Shown here: in pieces, positions 52,256 through 61,035 of the stretch | Layout of the letters: every line of letters starts with the position of its first letter | Numbering within the stretch: position 1 is the first letter of the stretch | DNA from: Gemmatimonadales bacterium | GTDB taxonomy: Bacteria > Gemmatimonadota > Glassbacteria > GWA2-58-10 | Direction of reading: 5' to 3' | Assembly: GCA_024278175.1 (NCBI GenBank) | Contig: JAJRTS010000080.1 | Span: forward strand, 1-64,000 | Length of the DNA: 64,000 nt | Position numbers and translations under genes: made by a program | Notes under the pieces: model-generated | What the model was told of the DNA's origin: nothing | The model's database searches: none | The model's input: the letters and a program-made list of their open reading frames with translations, nothing else

Positions 52256-54484
52256 ATGACTCCCCGCGAGTTTCCCGCGCGCCTGACCCAGGCGCAGAAA
52301 ATACGGGCGCAGAGGCGGTTCCTCGCTTTCGCGTCGATAAACGCGCTCTCCTACGCCGCGCTGGCGGAGAGTGTGCTGGTCCTGTTCGCCCTTCAGCTCG
52401 GCGCGCGCGACTGGCATATCGGTCTGCTGACCAGCTACGTCTACCTCACGCTCGTGTTCGTGCTGGTGGGCAAACTGATAGTCTCCCGGCTGGGCGCGGC
52501 GCGTACGTACAGCTACTGCTGGGGCACCCGCAACATTGTGGCCGGCACTTTTCTGCTGGCCCCCTGGCTCTATACCAACGTGTCGCCGGCGGTGGGACTG
52601 GTCTGGTTGATGGTGGCCGCGCTGGTGTTTTTCATCTTCCGCGCCATGGGCCTCTCGGCGGAGAACGTGCTGATCAACGATATTACCGGTGACGAGGACC
52701 GCGGCCGCTTTCTGGCCCGCTGGCAGGGGTTCGCCTATATCGGAATGGTGGGCATGCTGATGGCGGTCAGTTTCTGGCTGGGCGAGGACCCGGACTTCAG
52801 CCGTTTCCAGTGGGTGATCGGTCTGGGCTGCGTGCTGGGAATCGGTGCCAGCGCGTTCATGTTCGGCATGCCGGAGAGCGAGGCCCCCAGCCGCTCCAGC
52901 CGCGAACCGCTGGTCAACACGCTGCAGGTACTTTATGGAAAGCGAAAGCTCAAGCGCCTGATGGTGGCGTTTGCCGCGGTCTACGCGGCGATCCAGTTGC
53001 TGGTGCCGTTCCAGGTGCTGGCGGTCAAGAGCGGCTACGGGATCGGCGACAGCACCACGTTGATTTTCGTGGTGCTGCAGATGCTGGGGATGGTGGCCGG
53101 GAGCTGGCCCGTGTCGCTGATGATCGACCGCACGGGGCCACGCCCGATCCTGATAATCAACGTGCTGGGCATGGCGCTGCTGGCCGCGCTCTGGGCCATC
53201 TCGCCCGACAGCGTCCTGATGGTCTACTCCGGCGGCCTGTTTTTCCTGGCGGGCTGGTTCCTGGTGGGAGTGTTTATCGCCATGGGCCACTACTTCCAGA
53301 ACGTCATCCCCCGGGGCAGCATCCTGAACATGAACATGCTCTCGCTGGTGGTGGCGGGTACCTCGGCCGGGCTGGCCGGTACCGTGCTCGGCGGCGGGCT
53401 GCTGGAACTGCTGCGTGAGTTCGGACTGGGCGGCATGGAAGTCTACCGGGTCTATTTTATCGCCGTGGTGGCCGTGTTCGGCGTGGCCGTTGTGGCGGTG
53501 GTCCGCCTGCAGCCGCTCGCGGAGCGCAAGGTGCGCGAGGTGATGGGCATGATGTTCTCCGTGCGGGACTGGCGCGCGCTGGTAAACCTTCAGCGCCTCT
53601 CCGGAGTGCCGGAGCACGAGCAAAGCCTGGAACTGATCGACGAGCTGGGCACGCTGGGCAGTGAGCTTGGCGAGCAGGCGCTGGTGGAATACCTCGATAG
53701 CCCGCTGATAACCGTGCGCACCGCCGCGCTGGAGGCTCTGGACAGGATCGAGTTCGGCGACTCCACGGCGTTCCGCTTGATTGAGGAGTTGAAGGACGGC
53801 GAGTTCTCCACCGCGTTCATGGCCGCCGAGATCCTGGGCCGTCACCGGGTGGAAGTGGCCACCAGCGCGCTGCGCGAGGCGCTGTTTTCGAACGATTTCT
53901 TCCTGGAGGGCAAGGCGATGGTGGCCCTGGCCCAGCTTGAGGATTCCCCCAGCTATAACAGGATACTCGAGATATTCGCCACCACGTTCAACCCCCGGCT
54001 GATTATCCACGGGGCCAGGGCGATTTATTTTATTGGTGAGCCGGCCAACGTGCCGCTGCTGCTGAAAAAACTCGACCCCGCCTCGATCCCCGCCGAGCAC
54101 GACCAGATCATGGGCGCGGCCATGGGCCTGCTGGGCTGGGGCGGGAAGTTTTTTCGGCTGATGACGCTCTACAACCGGGGCGCCATGCAGGGGGTGGACA
54201 TGCTGGCCGACGACGTGGAAAAGATTTTTGCAGCACGCGCAGCGGAAGTAGATGCCGCCACCCGTGCCACTGTAAAAATATCGCTGGACGAGGCGGCTGT
54301 GCAACACCTCTCCGGCGAACCGGTGGCCCTGCTGGCCCTGCTGCGCCTGGCCGTGGGCAAGGGCGAACACGGTAAACTGGTAAAAACCCTGCTGGAGGAC
54401 GACGCCGCCGCGCGGATAAAAAACGCCAGCGGCCGCCTGCGGTTCAGCCTAACGATGCTGGGGGCTTATCTGGTGGTGGGGTGA
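52256..54484 (+). CDS. MFS transporter fused to a C-terminal HEAT-repeat domain
   Basis: The chosen ATG has GGAG five bases upstream; ATG 52253 is equally in frame. A reading from 52148 adds 36 residues encoded by the MITE and is rejected. The first 430 or so residues carry about 12 membrane segments with MFS-type loops (NVLINDITGDEDRGRFLARWQG; IDRTGPRPILIINVLG). From about residue 450 onward the soluble part consists of HEAT-like helical repeats (ELIDELGTLGSELGEQALVEYL; TVRTAALEALDRIEFGDS). HEAT repeats usually mediate protein contacts, so the transporter may be docked or regulated by a partner. Confidence 0.82.
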   Translation: MTPREFPARLTQAQKIRAQRRFLAFASINALSYAALAESVLVLFALQLGARDWHIGLLTSYVYLTLVFVLVGKLIVSRLGAARTYSYCWGTRNIVAGTFLLAPWLYTNVSPAVGLVWLMVAALVFFIFRAMGLSAENVLINDITGDEDRGRFLARWQGFAYIGMVGMLMAVSFWLGEDPDFSRFQWVIGLGCVLGIGASAFMFGMPESEAPSRSSREPLVNTLQVLYGKRKLKRLMVAFAAVYAAIQLLVPFQVLAVKSGYGIGDSTTLIFVVLQMLGMVAGSWPVSLMIDRTGPRPILIINVLGMALLAALWAISPDSVLMVYSGGLFFLAGWFLVGVFIAMGHYFQNVIPRGSILNMNMLSLVVAGTSAGLAGTVLGGGLLELLREFGLGGMEVYRVYFIAVVAVFGVAVVAVVRLQPLAERKVREVMGMMFSVRDWRALVNLQRLSGVPEHEQSLELIDELGTLGSELGEQALVEYLDSPLITVRTAALEALDRIEFGDSTAFRLIEELKDGEFSTAFMAAEILGRHRVEVATSALREALFSNDFFLEGKAMVALAQLEDSPSYNRILEIFATTFNPRLIIHGARAIYFIGEPANVPLLLKKLDPASIPAEHDQIMGAAMGLLGWGGKFFRLMTLYNRGAMQGVDMLADDVEKIFAARAAEVDAATRATVKISLDEAAVQHLSGEPVALLALLRLAVGKGEHGKLVKTLLEDDAAARIKNASGRLRFSLTMLGAYLVVG

Positions 54485-54498
54485 GGGGGGGGGTACCA

Positions 54499-55443
54499 TT
54501 AAGCGGTCCACTCCATGTGATCGTTGACCTTGATGCATTGAGCACAATTTGTAAAAATATTTTGAGATATGGGGCGGATTGCATGTGGATTGTGTAAGAC
54601 TAAACAATAATGATCTATAAAAATACTAGATTGAGTGGTATTGTAAAATTCCTCTAAAACCACTACAGCACCAACCCTTGTGTATCTTGGTGATTTGTCC
54701 GGTTTGAAAAAGTTTCCTTTGTATGTTGCATTTCTCAGAAAACTACCTGTTGGCCGTGTTGCTATTCTCGATGGTTCTATCGGTTTCATAGTTTTAATAT
54801 CCATCAATAATGCGATTCCCTCTTCCACATAGAATGCCTGTATAAGTGGATCTCGAAAATGAAATAATATTGTAGGATATTTCGGTACCAAGAAGAGTAT
54901 ATTATTGCATTCTTTTGCAAACTGCTCGTTAGCATTTTTGAGACATTTGTTCATTTTTTTTGAATCTTCAGTTAAGTGTAGTTCAGCATCTTCTTCCCAG
55001 AAAGGTGCCTTAACTTCAACATTAAATTGCTCACCATTATACTGAACTAATAAATCCAGCATTTTCCCACCTCTGCCCTTAGGTTTTGTTTCAACTTGAA
55101 GCCTTAATTTGCTCGCTAAGTACCAACAAGATAAGCATTCTGCAACAGCTGAGTAAAAATGAGCTCCATCTTTTCCTCGTAGTTTGGCAATCAAATCATT
55201 TCCTTCTTTTCCATCTAATAAACCGATTGCTTGTGCGGCTGAAAAATATGTTTCCCATGCAGCTTTTTTTGCCTTGAGATATTGAAGCCTTGTAACACTT
55301 AAATCATCGGGTGGAGGGGGATCGCTTGCTTCTAATACATCAATTCGAAAGTTCAGGTGATCAGTCATATTCTTAGTTGATTTCAGTTGTTCTAAAACAT
55401 GCGGTGTAAAGATATGCCGCATAATGCGTTCTGAGGTGCTCAT
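54499..55443 (-). CDS. AT-rich putative PD-(D/E)XK nuclease-like protein
   Basis: The 314-residue protein has the arrangement E102 (AVAECLSC), D130 (KMLDLLVQY) and E143-x-K145 (FNVEVKAPF), which fits the PD-(D/E)XK nuclease core with the typical beta-strand context. The rest is unassigned; no methylase or partner is adjacent. Its GC content is far below that of both neighbours, the clearest foreign signature in the window. It ends 14 bases from the end of the convergent MFS-HEAT gene. The start has AAGGA eight bases upstream. It could be an orphan restriction endonuclease or defence nuclease. Confidence 0.65.
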   Translation of the reverse strand: MSTSERIMRHIFTPHVLEQLKSTKNMTDHLNFRIDVLEASDPPPPDDLSVTRLQYLKAKKAAWETYFSAAQAIGLLDGKEGNDLIAKLRGKDGAHFYSAVAECLSCWYLASKLRLQVETKPKGRGGKMLDLLVQYNGEQFNVEVKAPFWEEDAELHLTEDSKKMNKCLKNANEQFAKECNNILFLVPKYPTILFHFRDPLIQAFYVEEGIALLMDIKTMKPIEPSRIATRPTGSFLRNATYKGNFFKPDKSPRYTRVGAVVVLEEFYNTTQSSIFIDHYCLVLHNPHAIRPISQNIFTNCAQCIKVNDHMEWTA

Positions 55444-55592
55444 TGTAATATTCCTTAACTCATATCAGTGGGATTCTGGTATGCAATTGTTAAATATCCG
55501 ACCGTTCCGTCAACTCTACACGCACAATCATACCGCTTCCCTTTTATGTGCCTCTAGTCCGGCCACTACACAATCTCCTGGTTACCCCTCCC

Positions 55593-56819
55593 TCACTCCC
55601 CCATCACCTTCCCCAACCTCTCCAGGAACCCCGCCCGCACCTCTTCCCACATTTCGTTGTGGCCCCGGCCCGTGCGCAGGGCAATCAGGTTCTGCGAGGG
55701 GATAATATACGCCCAGTTAAGACCGCTGCCCGCAATCCGGAACATATCCTTGGGAAACTGTTCTCCAAAAAATCCGTCCGCGTTGCTTTTCATGTTCGGA
55801 TATATTGCCGTTTCCCGGAACGAGCGCAAAAACTCAGCCGGTGCAAGCTGCCGCTCTGCCCAGCGGCCGTCGCCCAGCAGAAAGTAGGCAAACCGGGCGT
55901 AGTCACGGGGGGTAACCCGCAGCCCCCCGGCGCTGAACCAGCGGATATCCGCTTCCGGCTCCGGTGGCCCGTGGAAATCCAGCCCGGAAAAGCCAAGCGG
56001 GCGGCAGAGCCGCTCCCACAAAAAGCGCCATGCGGGCGTGCCGTAAACATTGGCCAGCACCAGCCCGATATGCGCGAACCCCACCGAGCTGTAGCTGGCA
56101 TCGACCATGCCCCACTCATCGGTGCCCGCCCACTGCTGCGGGTGTCCGGGGTCGAACGCCAGCTTGCCGGTAACAGGCCAGGCCTCGTCGTGGCCGGTCA
56201 CCCAGTCGGGGAACCAGGTCCACTGGTTGCGGCCCTGCTCGTAGCTGCCGCCCTCGGCGTTGCGCTCGGGGGCCAGGCCGGAGGTGTGACGGAAAATCAT
56301 CTCGAACGTGATCTGCTCCTTGCGCTGGTCGGAGAGCGGGAACCCCTGTGCCAGCCAGCGGGGATCGTGGACATGGCTGTTCCTGTCGATCTCGAACGGG
56401 ATTTTCCCTGTGCGGACGTCGTCGAGCATCATCCCAAAACAGGCGATGGCAAAACTCTTGCCGTTGGAGGAGATGTAGGTGCGGAAGTCCCTGGCCGCCG
56501 GGGTGTTGTACCACTCGCCGACAATCCAGCCGTCCTTGATCACAATCGTGCCCGTGTGCGAGGCGTAGGGTTGCCAGTCGCTGGCGGGCACGTCCAGGTT
56601 GAAGCGGCCGAACTCCTCCAGCGCTTCCGGGTCCAGCCCCAGCGAGCGCACGAACTCCGGATCGGTGTTGGTCCGCCAGCCGCCCTCGCGCTCAGGCGGC
56701 GGGAAGTATTTTGCCGGGGCCCTGTTTTCAGCTACATCGGGCATTGGTGTCGATTGGGCGCAGGTGAGCGTGAGTATCATGGTAAGAATCAGCATGCAGG
56801 TAAAAAAAGCCGGGCGCAT
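55593..56819 (-). CDS. Serine hydrolase (class C beta-lactamase family)
   Basis: The 408-residue protein has a signal peptide with a possible lipobox (TLTC). The SxxK motif appears as SNGK in YISSNGKSFAIACFG, and the second motif as YSSVGFAHIGL, with Ser in place of the usual Asn. The fold matches beta-lactamase/D-aminopeptidase proteins such as EstB. It is a separate family member from the fusion at 41.5 kb. A palindromic LacI-like operator lies directly upstream of its start. The 149-base gap to the nuclease gene shows nothing recognisable. Confidence 0.82.
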   Translation of the reverse strand: MRPAFFTCMLILTMILTLTCAQSTPMPDVAENRAPAKYFPPPEREGGWRTNTDPEFVRSLGLDPEALEEFGRFNLDVPASDWQPYASHTGTIVIKDGWIVGEWYNTPAARDFRTYISSNGKSFAIACFGMMLDDVRTGKIPFEIDRNSHVHDPRWLAQGFPLSDQRKEQITFEMIFRHTSGLAPERNAEGGSYEQGRNQWTWFPDWVTGHDEAWPVTGKLAFDPGHPQQWAGTDEWGMVDASYSSVGFAHIGLVLANVYGTPAWRFLWERLCRPLGFSGLDFHGPPEPEADIRWFSAGGLRVTPRDYARFAYFLLGDGRWAERQLAPAEFLRSFRETAIYPNMKSNADGFFGEQFPKDMFRIAGSGLNWAYIIPSQNLIALRTGRGHNEMWEEVRAGFLERLGKVMGE

Positions 56820-56840
56820 GGGAGTCTCCGGGGGAAGGTG

Positions 56841-56856
56841 TACTAAACGTTTAGTA
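56841..56856. promoter_or_regulatory. LacI-like operator upstream of the serine hydrolase
   Basis: TACTAAACGTTTAGTA is a perfect 16-bp palindrome with the central AACGTT core typical of LacI/GalR-family sites, 21 bases before the start codon. A weak promoter (TTGCTA, 17 nt, TTACTA, minus strand) overlaps it. The cognate regulator is not in the window. Confidence 0.5.
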
Positions 56857-56940
56857 AAATAATTAATATAGCGCTAGCAATGGTGGGGCTGTCCGGCTGC
56901 CGGGGCGGGGGATGTATCAACGGCCCGAAAGCGGCAGAGT

Positions 56941-57243
56941 TTATTTCCTCCGCTTCCGCGCCACGATTATCCGCACGATAATGACCCCAACCGAACTGCC
57001 GGCCATTGCCAGGGCGAACATCAGCAGGTGGTAGTTGTTCAGCTTCTCGCCCAGCACCCAAGCCACCGAGGCCAGCGAGAAAGCGGCAACGTAGCGCAGC
57101 CAGCCGCCCCGCCGGGGGGCCGACGGCTCCGGCTGCTCGCCGGAGCCGAAAATCTCGGCGTGCATCTTCTCGGCCTTTTCCTGAAGGTCCGGCCGATCCG
57201 GCGCTGTGCTGCGTGGGCGCCGTCTGTTGCTATAGCGGTTCAT
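56941..57243 (-). CDS. Small two-helix membrane protein
   Basis: The 100-residue protein has a charged N-terminal half (NRYSNRRRPRSTAPDRPD) and two predicted membrane helices (about residues 47-65 and 70-92) ending in a basic tail (VARKRRK). No family is recognised. It starts five bases after the stop of the hydroxyacid dehydrogenase gene on the same strand. Confidence 0.55.
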   Translation of the reverse strand: MNRYSNRRRPRSTAPDRPDLQEKAEKMHAEIFGSGEQPEPSAPRRGGWLRYVAAFSLASVAWVLGEKLNNYHLLMFALAMAGSSVGVIIVRIIVARKRRK

Positions 57244-57247
57244 TGTC

Positions 57248-58204
57248 TCACGCTCTTACCGGATGCGGCGGTGTGCGGCCCTCAAGCACCGCGCTCAGGT
57301 TTTCCGCGGCGATCTCTGCCATTTTCCGCCTGGTGGCGTGGCTGCCGCTGCCGATATGGGGCAGCAGCACGGTATTGTCCAGTTCCGTAAGGCCGGGAGT
57401 CAGTTTTGGCTCGTCGTAATACACATCGAAACCGGCCCCGGATATTTTACCGTTGCGAAGGGCCCGTACAAGAGCGGCTTCGTCTACCACCGGCCCGCGG
57501 GCCGTGTTGATCAGAGACGCCGTGGGCTTCATCAGGGCGATCCGGCGCTCGTCGATCAGGTGTTTTGTTTCCGGCGTGAGCGGGGTATGCAAACTGATAT
57601 AGTCAGCCCGGCTCATCAGCTCGTCCAGCTCCACCCGGCGCGCGCCGAGTTCCTGCTCGGCTTGCCGATTGGCCGTGCGGCTGTGGTAGATTATCTCCAT
57701 GGCGAATCCCGGCGCCCGTCGGGCAGTAGCCCGCCCGATCCGTCCCATGCCCACTATGCCCAACGTTGCGCCGTACACGTCCCGGCCCAGCAGCAGCTCC
57801 GGCGCCCAGCCGTTGAAGCGGCCCGCGCGGACAAGCCGGTCGGCCTCGGCGATTCTCCGGCCACAGGCCATGATCAGCGCCCAGGCAATATCGGCGGTGG
57901 CCTCGGTGAGCACTCCGGGCGTATTGGTCACTGTTACTCCACGGCCGGCGGCGGCTTCCAGGTCGATATTATTGTAGCCGACCGCGTAGTTACTGACAAC
58001 TTTCAGTTCCGGATGGCTTTCCAGAAACTCCCTGTCCACCCGGTCGCTGAGCATGGTGATCGTCCCGGCCGCGCCGTGGCACAGCTCGCTGAGCTCGTCG
58101 TAGCTCAGGCTGCGCTCATGGGGGCTGACAGTTACCGCGAATTTATCCCGCAGCTTGTCGATTGCCTGGCCGGGAAGGCGGCGGGTAACGACAACTTTAT
58201 CCAT
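57248..58204 (-). CDS. D-2-hydroxyacid dehydrogenase (glyoxylate/hydroxypyruvate reductase type)
   Basis: The 318-residue NAD(P)H enzyme has VGMGRIGRATARRA (GxGxxG), NTARGPVVDEAALVRAL with the substrate-binding Arg, DVYYDEP with the Glu and LLPHIGSGSHATR with the catalytic His. It is closest by eye to the GyaR/glycerate dehydrogenase group. The gene has GAGGAG six bases upstream and lies in a run with a TIM-barrel gene and rpe, suggesting sugar-acid or glyoxylate metabolism. Confidence 0.9.
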   Translation of the reverse strand: MDKVVVTRRLPGQAIDKLRDKFAVTVSPHERSLSYDELSELCHGAAGTITMLSDRVDREFLESHPELKVVSNYAVGYNNIDLEAAAGRGVTVTNTPGVLTEATADIAWALIMACGRRIAEADRLVRAGRFNGWAPELLLGRDVYGATLGIVGMGRIGRATARRAPGFAMEIIYHSRTANRQAEQELGARRVELDELMSRADYISLHTPLTPETKHLIDERRIALMKPTASLINTARGPVVDEAALVRALRNGKISGAGFDVYYDEPKLTPGLTELDNTVLLPHIGSGSHATRRKMAEIAAENLSAVLEGRTPPHPVRA

Positions 58205-58239
58205 CCGTTTCTCCTCGGTTTTTCACATCTCTTTTTCAT

Positions 58240-58276
58240 AGAGGGCCGTTGAACGGTCTTGTTGTGCGGTCCCTCT
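58240..58276 (-). repeat. Hairpin resembling the MITE right end
   Basis: AGAGGGCCGTTGAACGG ... GCGGTCCCTCT can fold and resembles the right-end hairpin of the 205-bp family (AGGGCGTTGAA...). It overlaps the stop codon of the TIM-barrel gene. The relation is tentative because only the terminal hairpin is present. Confidence 0.4.
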
Positions 58277-59189
58277 AGGCCTTGGCCCAGGCACGGCGGA
58301 ACATTCTCAGGGCGGCGGCAATCACGGTTTCGCTTTTCTCGGCGGGCGAGGGTTGGACCTCGAACGACACCATCGGCGGGTGCTTGCGGTTAAGGAAGCC
58401 GGCATTTTTCAGCGCATTGATAAAGTCCCGCGTCTGGTCGATCCGGTTTGCTCCGGCCCGTGTGCCGAACCCCGGATGCTGGTCGCCGTAGAGCGAATGG
58501 GCTTTGTCCAGCACGGCGTTGCCCAGATGGGCGGATGCCAGGTAGTCCTGCACCGGGCCGATCGCCTGGTCGGGAGTTTCGTCCAGCAGGGGCAGGTGGC
58601 TCAGGTCGACGGACAGGCCGAAATTCCCGGCGCCGCGGGCATAGATCAGCTCACACAGGTGAGCGGCTGTATCAGCGGGACCCACCAGGGCTTTCTTGTC
58701 AATCTCCCGGTCGAACACCTCGAGGATTATTCCCGGTCCCTGCCGTGCTTCGCTGTAAGCGCACAATTCGGCGATCAGGTCGGCGGTGCGCTCCAGATTA
58801 CCGGAACGATTGCCCGGGCCGGGGTCGGGGCCGCTGAGCAGCGACACGCTTTCCGCGCCCAGCGCCATGGCCTGGTCCACGTGACGGGTAAACACGTCCA
58901 GCGTGCGTTCGCGTCCGGCCTTGTCAGCCGAGCCGGGATCGAGCCCGGCGGCCAGGATCGCGGGTTGGGCGGCCAGGCCCAGATCCAGCATCGAGGACTC
59001 CAGCAGGGCCTTGAGCGGCTCCAGCAGGCGCTCGTCCTCCACCAGCTTCAACTCGATACAGCGAAAATCCGGCATTCGGGCGATCTGCTCCACAGTGGCC
59101 AGCAGGCTCGCCTCGTCATGCGCTACCTGCGGAAACGCCATGAAATGTACGATTCCCAGGCGGCAGTACAGTTCCACGGGTTCAATCAT
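58275..59189 (-). CDS. Sugar-phosphate isomerase/epimerase-like TIM-barrel protein
   Basis: The 304-residue protein has the xylose-isomerase-like TIM-barrel pattern: VHFMAFPQVAHDEA, ESVSLLSGPDPG, IILEVFDREIDKKALVGPAD with a metal-binding Glu, FGLSVDLSHLPLLDE with the His, and MVSFEVQPSP with the last Glu. It likely isomerises or epimerises a sugar or polyol. It is followed by a hydroxyacid dehydrogenase and preceded by rpe, forming a probable carbohydrate operon. Confidence 0.82.
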   Translation of the reverse strand: MIEPVELYCRLGIVHFMAFPQVAHDEASLLATVEQIARMPDFRCIELKLVEDERLLEPLKALLESSMLDLGLAAQPAILAAGLDPGSADKAGRERTLDVFTRHVDQAMALGAESVSLLSGPDPGPGNRSGNLERTADLIAELCAYSEARQGPGIILEVFDREIDKKALVGPADTAAHLCELIYARGAGNFGLSVDLSHLPLLDETPDQAIGPVQDYLASAHLGNAVLDKAHSLYGDQHPGFGTRAGANRIDQTRDFINALKNAGFLNRKHPPMVSFEVQPSPAEKSETVIAAALRMFRRAWAKA

Positions 59190-59264
59190 AGTTGGCTGAT
59201 CTCCTGCTCAAAATGACCCGCGCTCCTTTTGCCACTCCCATCGTTTTTTTGCTGTCCATGTCCG

Positions 59265-59939
59265 TTACCAGTTCGCCGTCACGTCCGCGCATGAATCGCG
59301 CAGCGCCCGGACCTGCCCGGCGTAGTCCCCGCTCCTGAAAATGAACGTCCCGGCCACCATCGTGTCCGCGCCTGCCGCGGCCGCCGCCGGTGCGGTTTCG
59401 GTGTTGATCCCCCCGTCGATCTGGATCAGCGGGTTCAGGCCGCGCCGGACGCAGTGACGTTTGAACGCGCGGACCTTGTCCAGCACGTCGGGGATGAACC
59501 GCTGGCCGCCATAGCCCGGATAAACGCTCATGAACAGCACCAGCTCCACCCTGTCCGCCAGCTCCAGCATCCCGTCAACGGGCGTGTTGGGGTTGACAGT
59601 CACCCCGGCCTGCACGCCGCGCCCATGCAGGTAATCGATCAGGGCCGCCGGGTCCGGCGAGACCTCGAGATGGAAATTGACCAGCGAGCAGCAGGCATCG
59701 ATATACTCGTCCACGTGACGCTCGGGCTGGACTATCATCAGGTGGGCGTCGAACGGCAGGCTGCACATGGCCGTGTAACGGCGGATCGTCTCGATCTCGA
59801 ACGTTACAGGTTTTACAAACCGTCCGTCCATGATATCAAGATGGATGGCTTCCACACCGGCGGCCAGTACGCGGTCGAACTCCGCCTGCATCTGCTCGTG
59901 GTCCGCGTTGAGAATGGATGGATGGATGCGAATTTTCAT
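59265..59939 (-). CDS. rpe: Ribulose-phosphate 3-epimerase
   Basis: The 224-residue TIM-barrel enzyme interconverts Ru5P and Xu5P. Signatures: HPSILNADHEQMQAEFDRV, IHLDIMDGRFVKPVTF (His and Asp ligands), DAHLMIVQPERH, MSVYPGYGGQRFIPDVLDKV and QIDGGINTETAPAAAAAGAD. Length is normal. It begins 45 bases after the lipoate-ligase stop on the same strand. Confidence 0.93.
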   Translation of the reverse strand: MKIRIHPSILNADHEQMQAEFDRVLAAGVEAIHLDIMDGRFVKPVTFEIETIRRYTAMCSLPFDAHLMIVQPERHVDEYIDACCSLVNFHLEVSPDPAALIDYLHGRGVQAGVTVNPNTPVDGMLELADRVELVLFMSVYPGYGGQRFIPDVLDKVRAFKRHCVRRGLNPLIQIDGGINTETAPAAAAAGADTMVAGTFIFRSGDYAGQVRALRDSCADVTANW

Positions 59940-59984
59940 TTTGCCACCTGCGATAACGTTTAGCTTTTTAGCTGAATTCCCAGA

Positions 59985-60860
59985 TCAACCCGTTACCAGC
60001 CCGCCCGAATTCGTCTTCCGGCCACCACTCAAGAGCCAGTCCCCGCTGCGGTAGCGTTCCTCGGCCAGGATTTCCGCCAGGCGAAGTTCATCCTGCTCCG
60101 GGACGTCCTCAAGCAGCTCCACGTCGAAAAAGCGGGCAAACCCGCTACGGAAACAGGCGGCGGTTTCCTCGTAGCTCACTTCTCTGGCCAGTATCTCGCC
60201 CAGTGAGGTCACGGCCAGACGCAGTTTTTTTGCCAGTTCCACCCGCCGTGCTTTATCCGTAAGACCGGGTTTAAGCTCGGCGAGCACCTGCTGAGAGTTG
60301 ACCAGCAGCAGCGAACCCTGCTGAAGAAACGCCGCGCCGCCGGGCAGTCTGAGCTGTGCGCTGCCCACCAGCTTGCGCCCCCCGGCAGCCACCTCGTGAC
60401 GGGACACGCTGGTGAAACAGGGATTGCGCATGCCCGCCGCGCCACGAGGGGAGGAGGAAGCACGGCCACCCTCCGGGCTGTCTGTCAGCGCACCCAGCAG
60501 GGCCAGCGACTCGCGGATCGCTCCGGCCACCGCCGCCGAGGTGCTCGACACGGAGCGGCCCAGGCGGTCCGTGTCTCCGGGGGCGGCCAGGCTGTAGGTC
60601 AGCTCGGTGTGGTGATACACGCCACGTCCGCCGGTGGGCCTGCGTACGACGTCGATCCCGCGCCCGCGGCAGAGATCGAGGTCCAGCTCGCGTGCTAATT
60701 TCTGATGGTAGCCAATGCTGACCGAGGGTCTGCTCCAGCGGTAGACCCTCAGCACGGGCGGACTTTTCCCGGCGGCCACCCGGCCCAGCAGCACCTCATC
60801 GAGCGCCATGTTGAACGCGGCGTCGGCTGGGCCGCTGTCGATAAAACGCCATTGATTCAT
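59985..60860 (-). CDS. Lipoate--protein ligase / octanoyltransferase family protein
   Basis: The 291-residue BPL_LplA fold protein begins NQWRFIDSGPADAAFNMALDE. SIGYHQKLARELDLDLC and VVRRPTGGRGVYHHTELTYSL contain the RRxxGGxxVYH acyl-binding motif. The catalytic Lys appears in GRKLVGSAQLRL. It transfers lipoyl or octanoyl groups to carrier domains such as GcvH. Proximity to gcvPB makes the glycine cleavage H-protein a plausible target, though a terminator and a repeat separate the two genes. Confidence 0.88.
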   Translation of the reverse strand: MNQWRFIDSGPADAAFNMALDEVLLGRVAAGKSPPVLRVYRWSRPSVSIGYHQKLARELDLDLCRGRGIDVVRRPTGGRGVYHHTELTYSLAAPGDTDRLGRSVSSTSAAVAGAIRESLALLGALTDSPEGGRASSSPRGAAGMRNPCFTSVSRHEVAAGGRKLVGSAQLRLPGGAAFLQQGSLLLVNSQQVLAELKPGLTDKARRVELAKKLRLAVTSLGEILAREVSYEETAACFRSGFARFFDVELLEDVPEQDELRLAEILAEERYRSGDWLLSGGRKTNSGGLVTG

Positions 60861-60870
60861 GATAATTCAC

Positions 60871-61007
60871 AAGCGTATTGAAAAATAGCGACAGTATGGG
60901 CATTGGGTTGTAAAGGGCCGTCCGGCGATTATGCCCGCCAAAAGCAAACGCCGGGCAATGTTTTTTTACAGTGTAACAGTTTGGAATAACATAAAGAGCG
61001 GCACTGC
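60871..61007 (+). mobile_element. MITE-like element, copy D (3'-truncated)
   Basis: It matches the left two-thirds of the 205-bp family: GCGTATTGAAAAATA, AGTATGGGCA, GTTGTAAAGGGCCGTCC, GCCCGCC and GTTTGGAATAACATAAAGAGC. The right third is missing and the sequence runs straight into the gcvPB terminator. Confidence 0.75.
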
Positions 61008-61034
61008 AAAAAAACCGGCGCTGGTGTCCGCCGG
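61008..61034 (-). terminator. Intrinsic terminator of gcvPB
   Basis: On the minus strand CCGGCG-gacaccag-CGCCGG is followed by seven or more T residues, two bases after the stop codon. Confidence 0.85.
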
Positions 61035-61035
61035 C

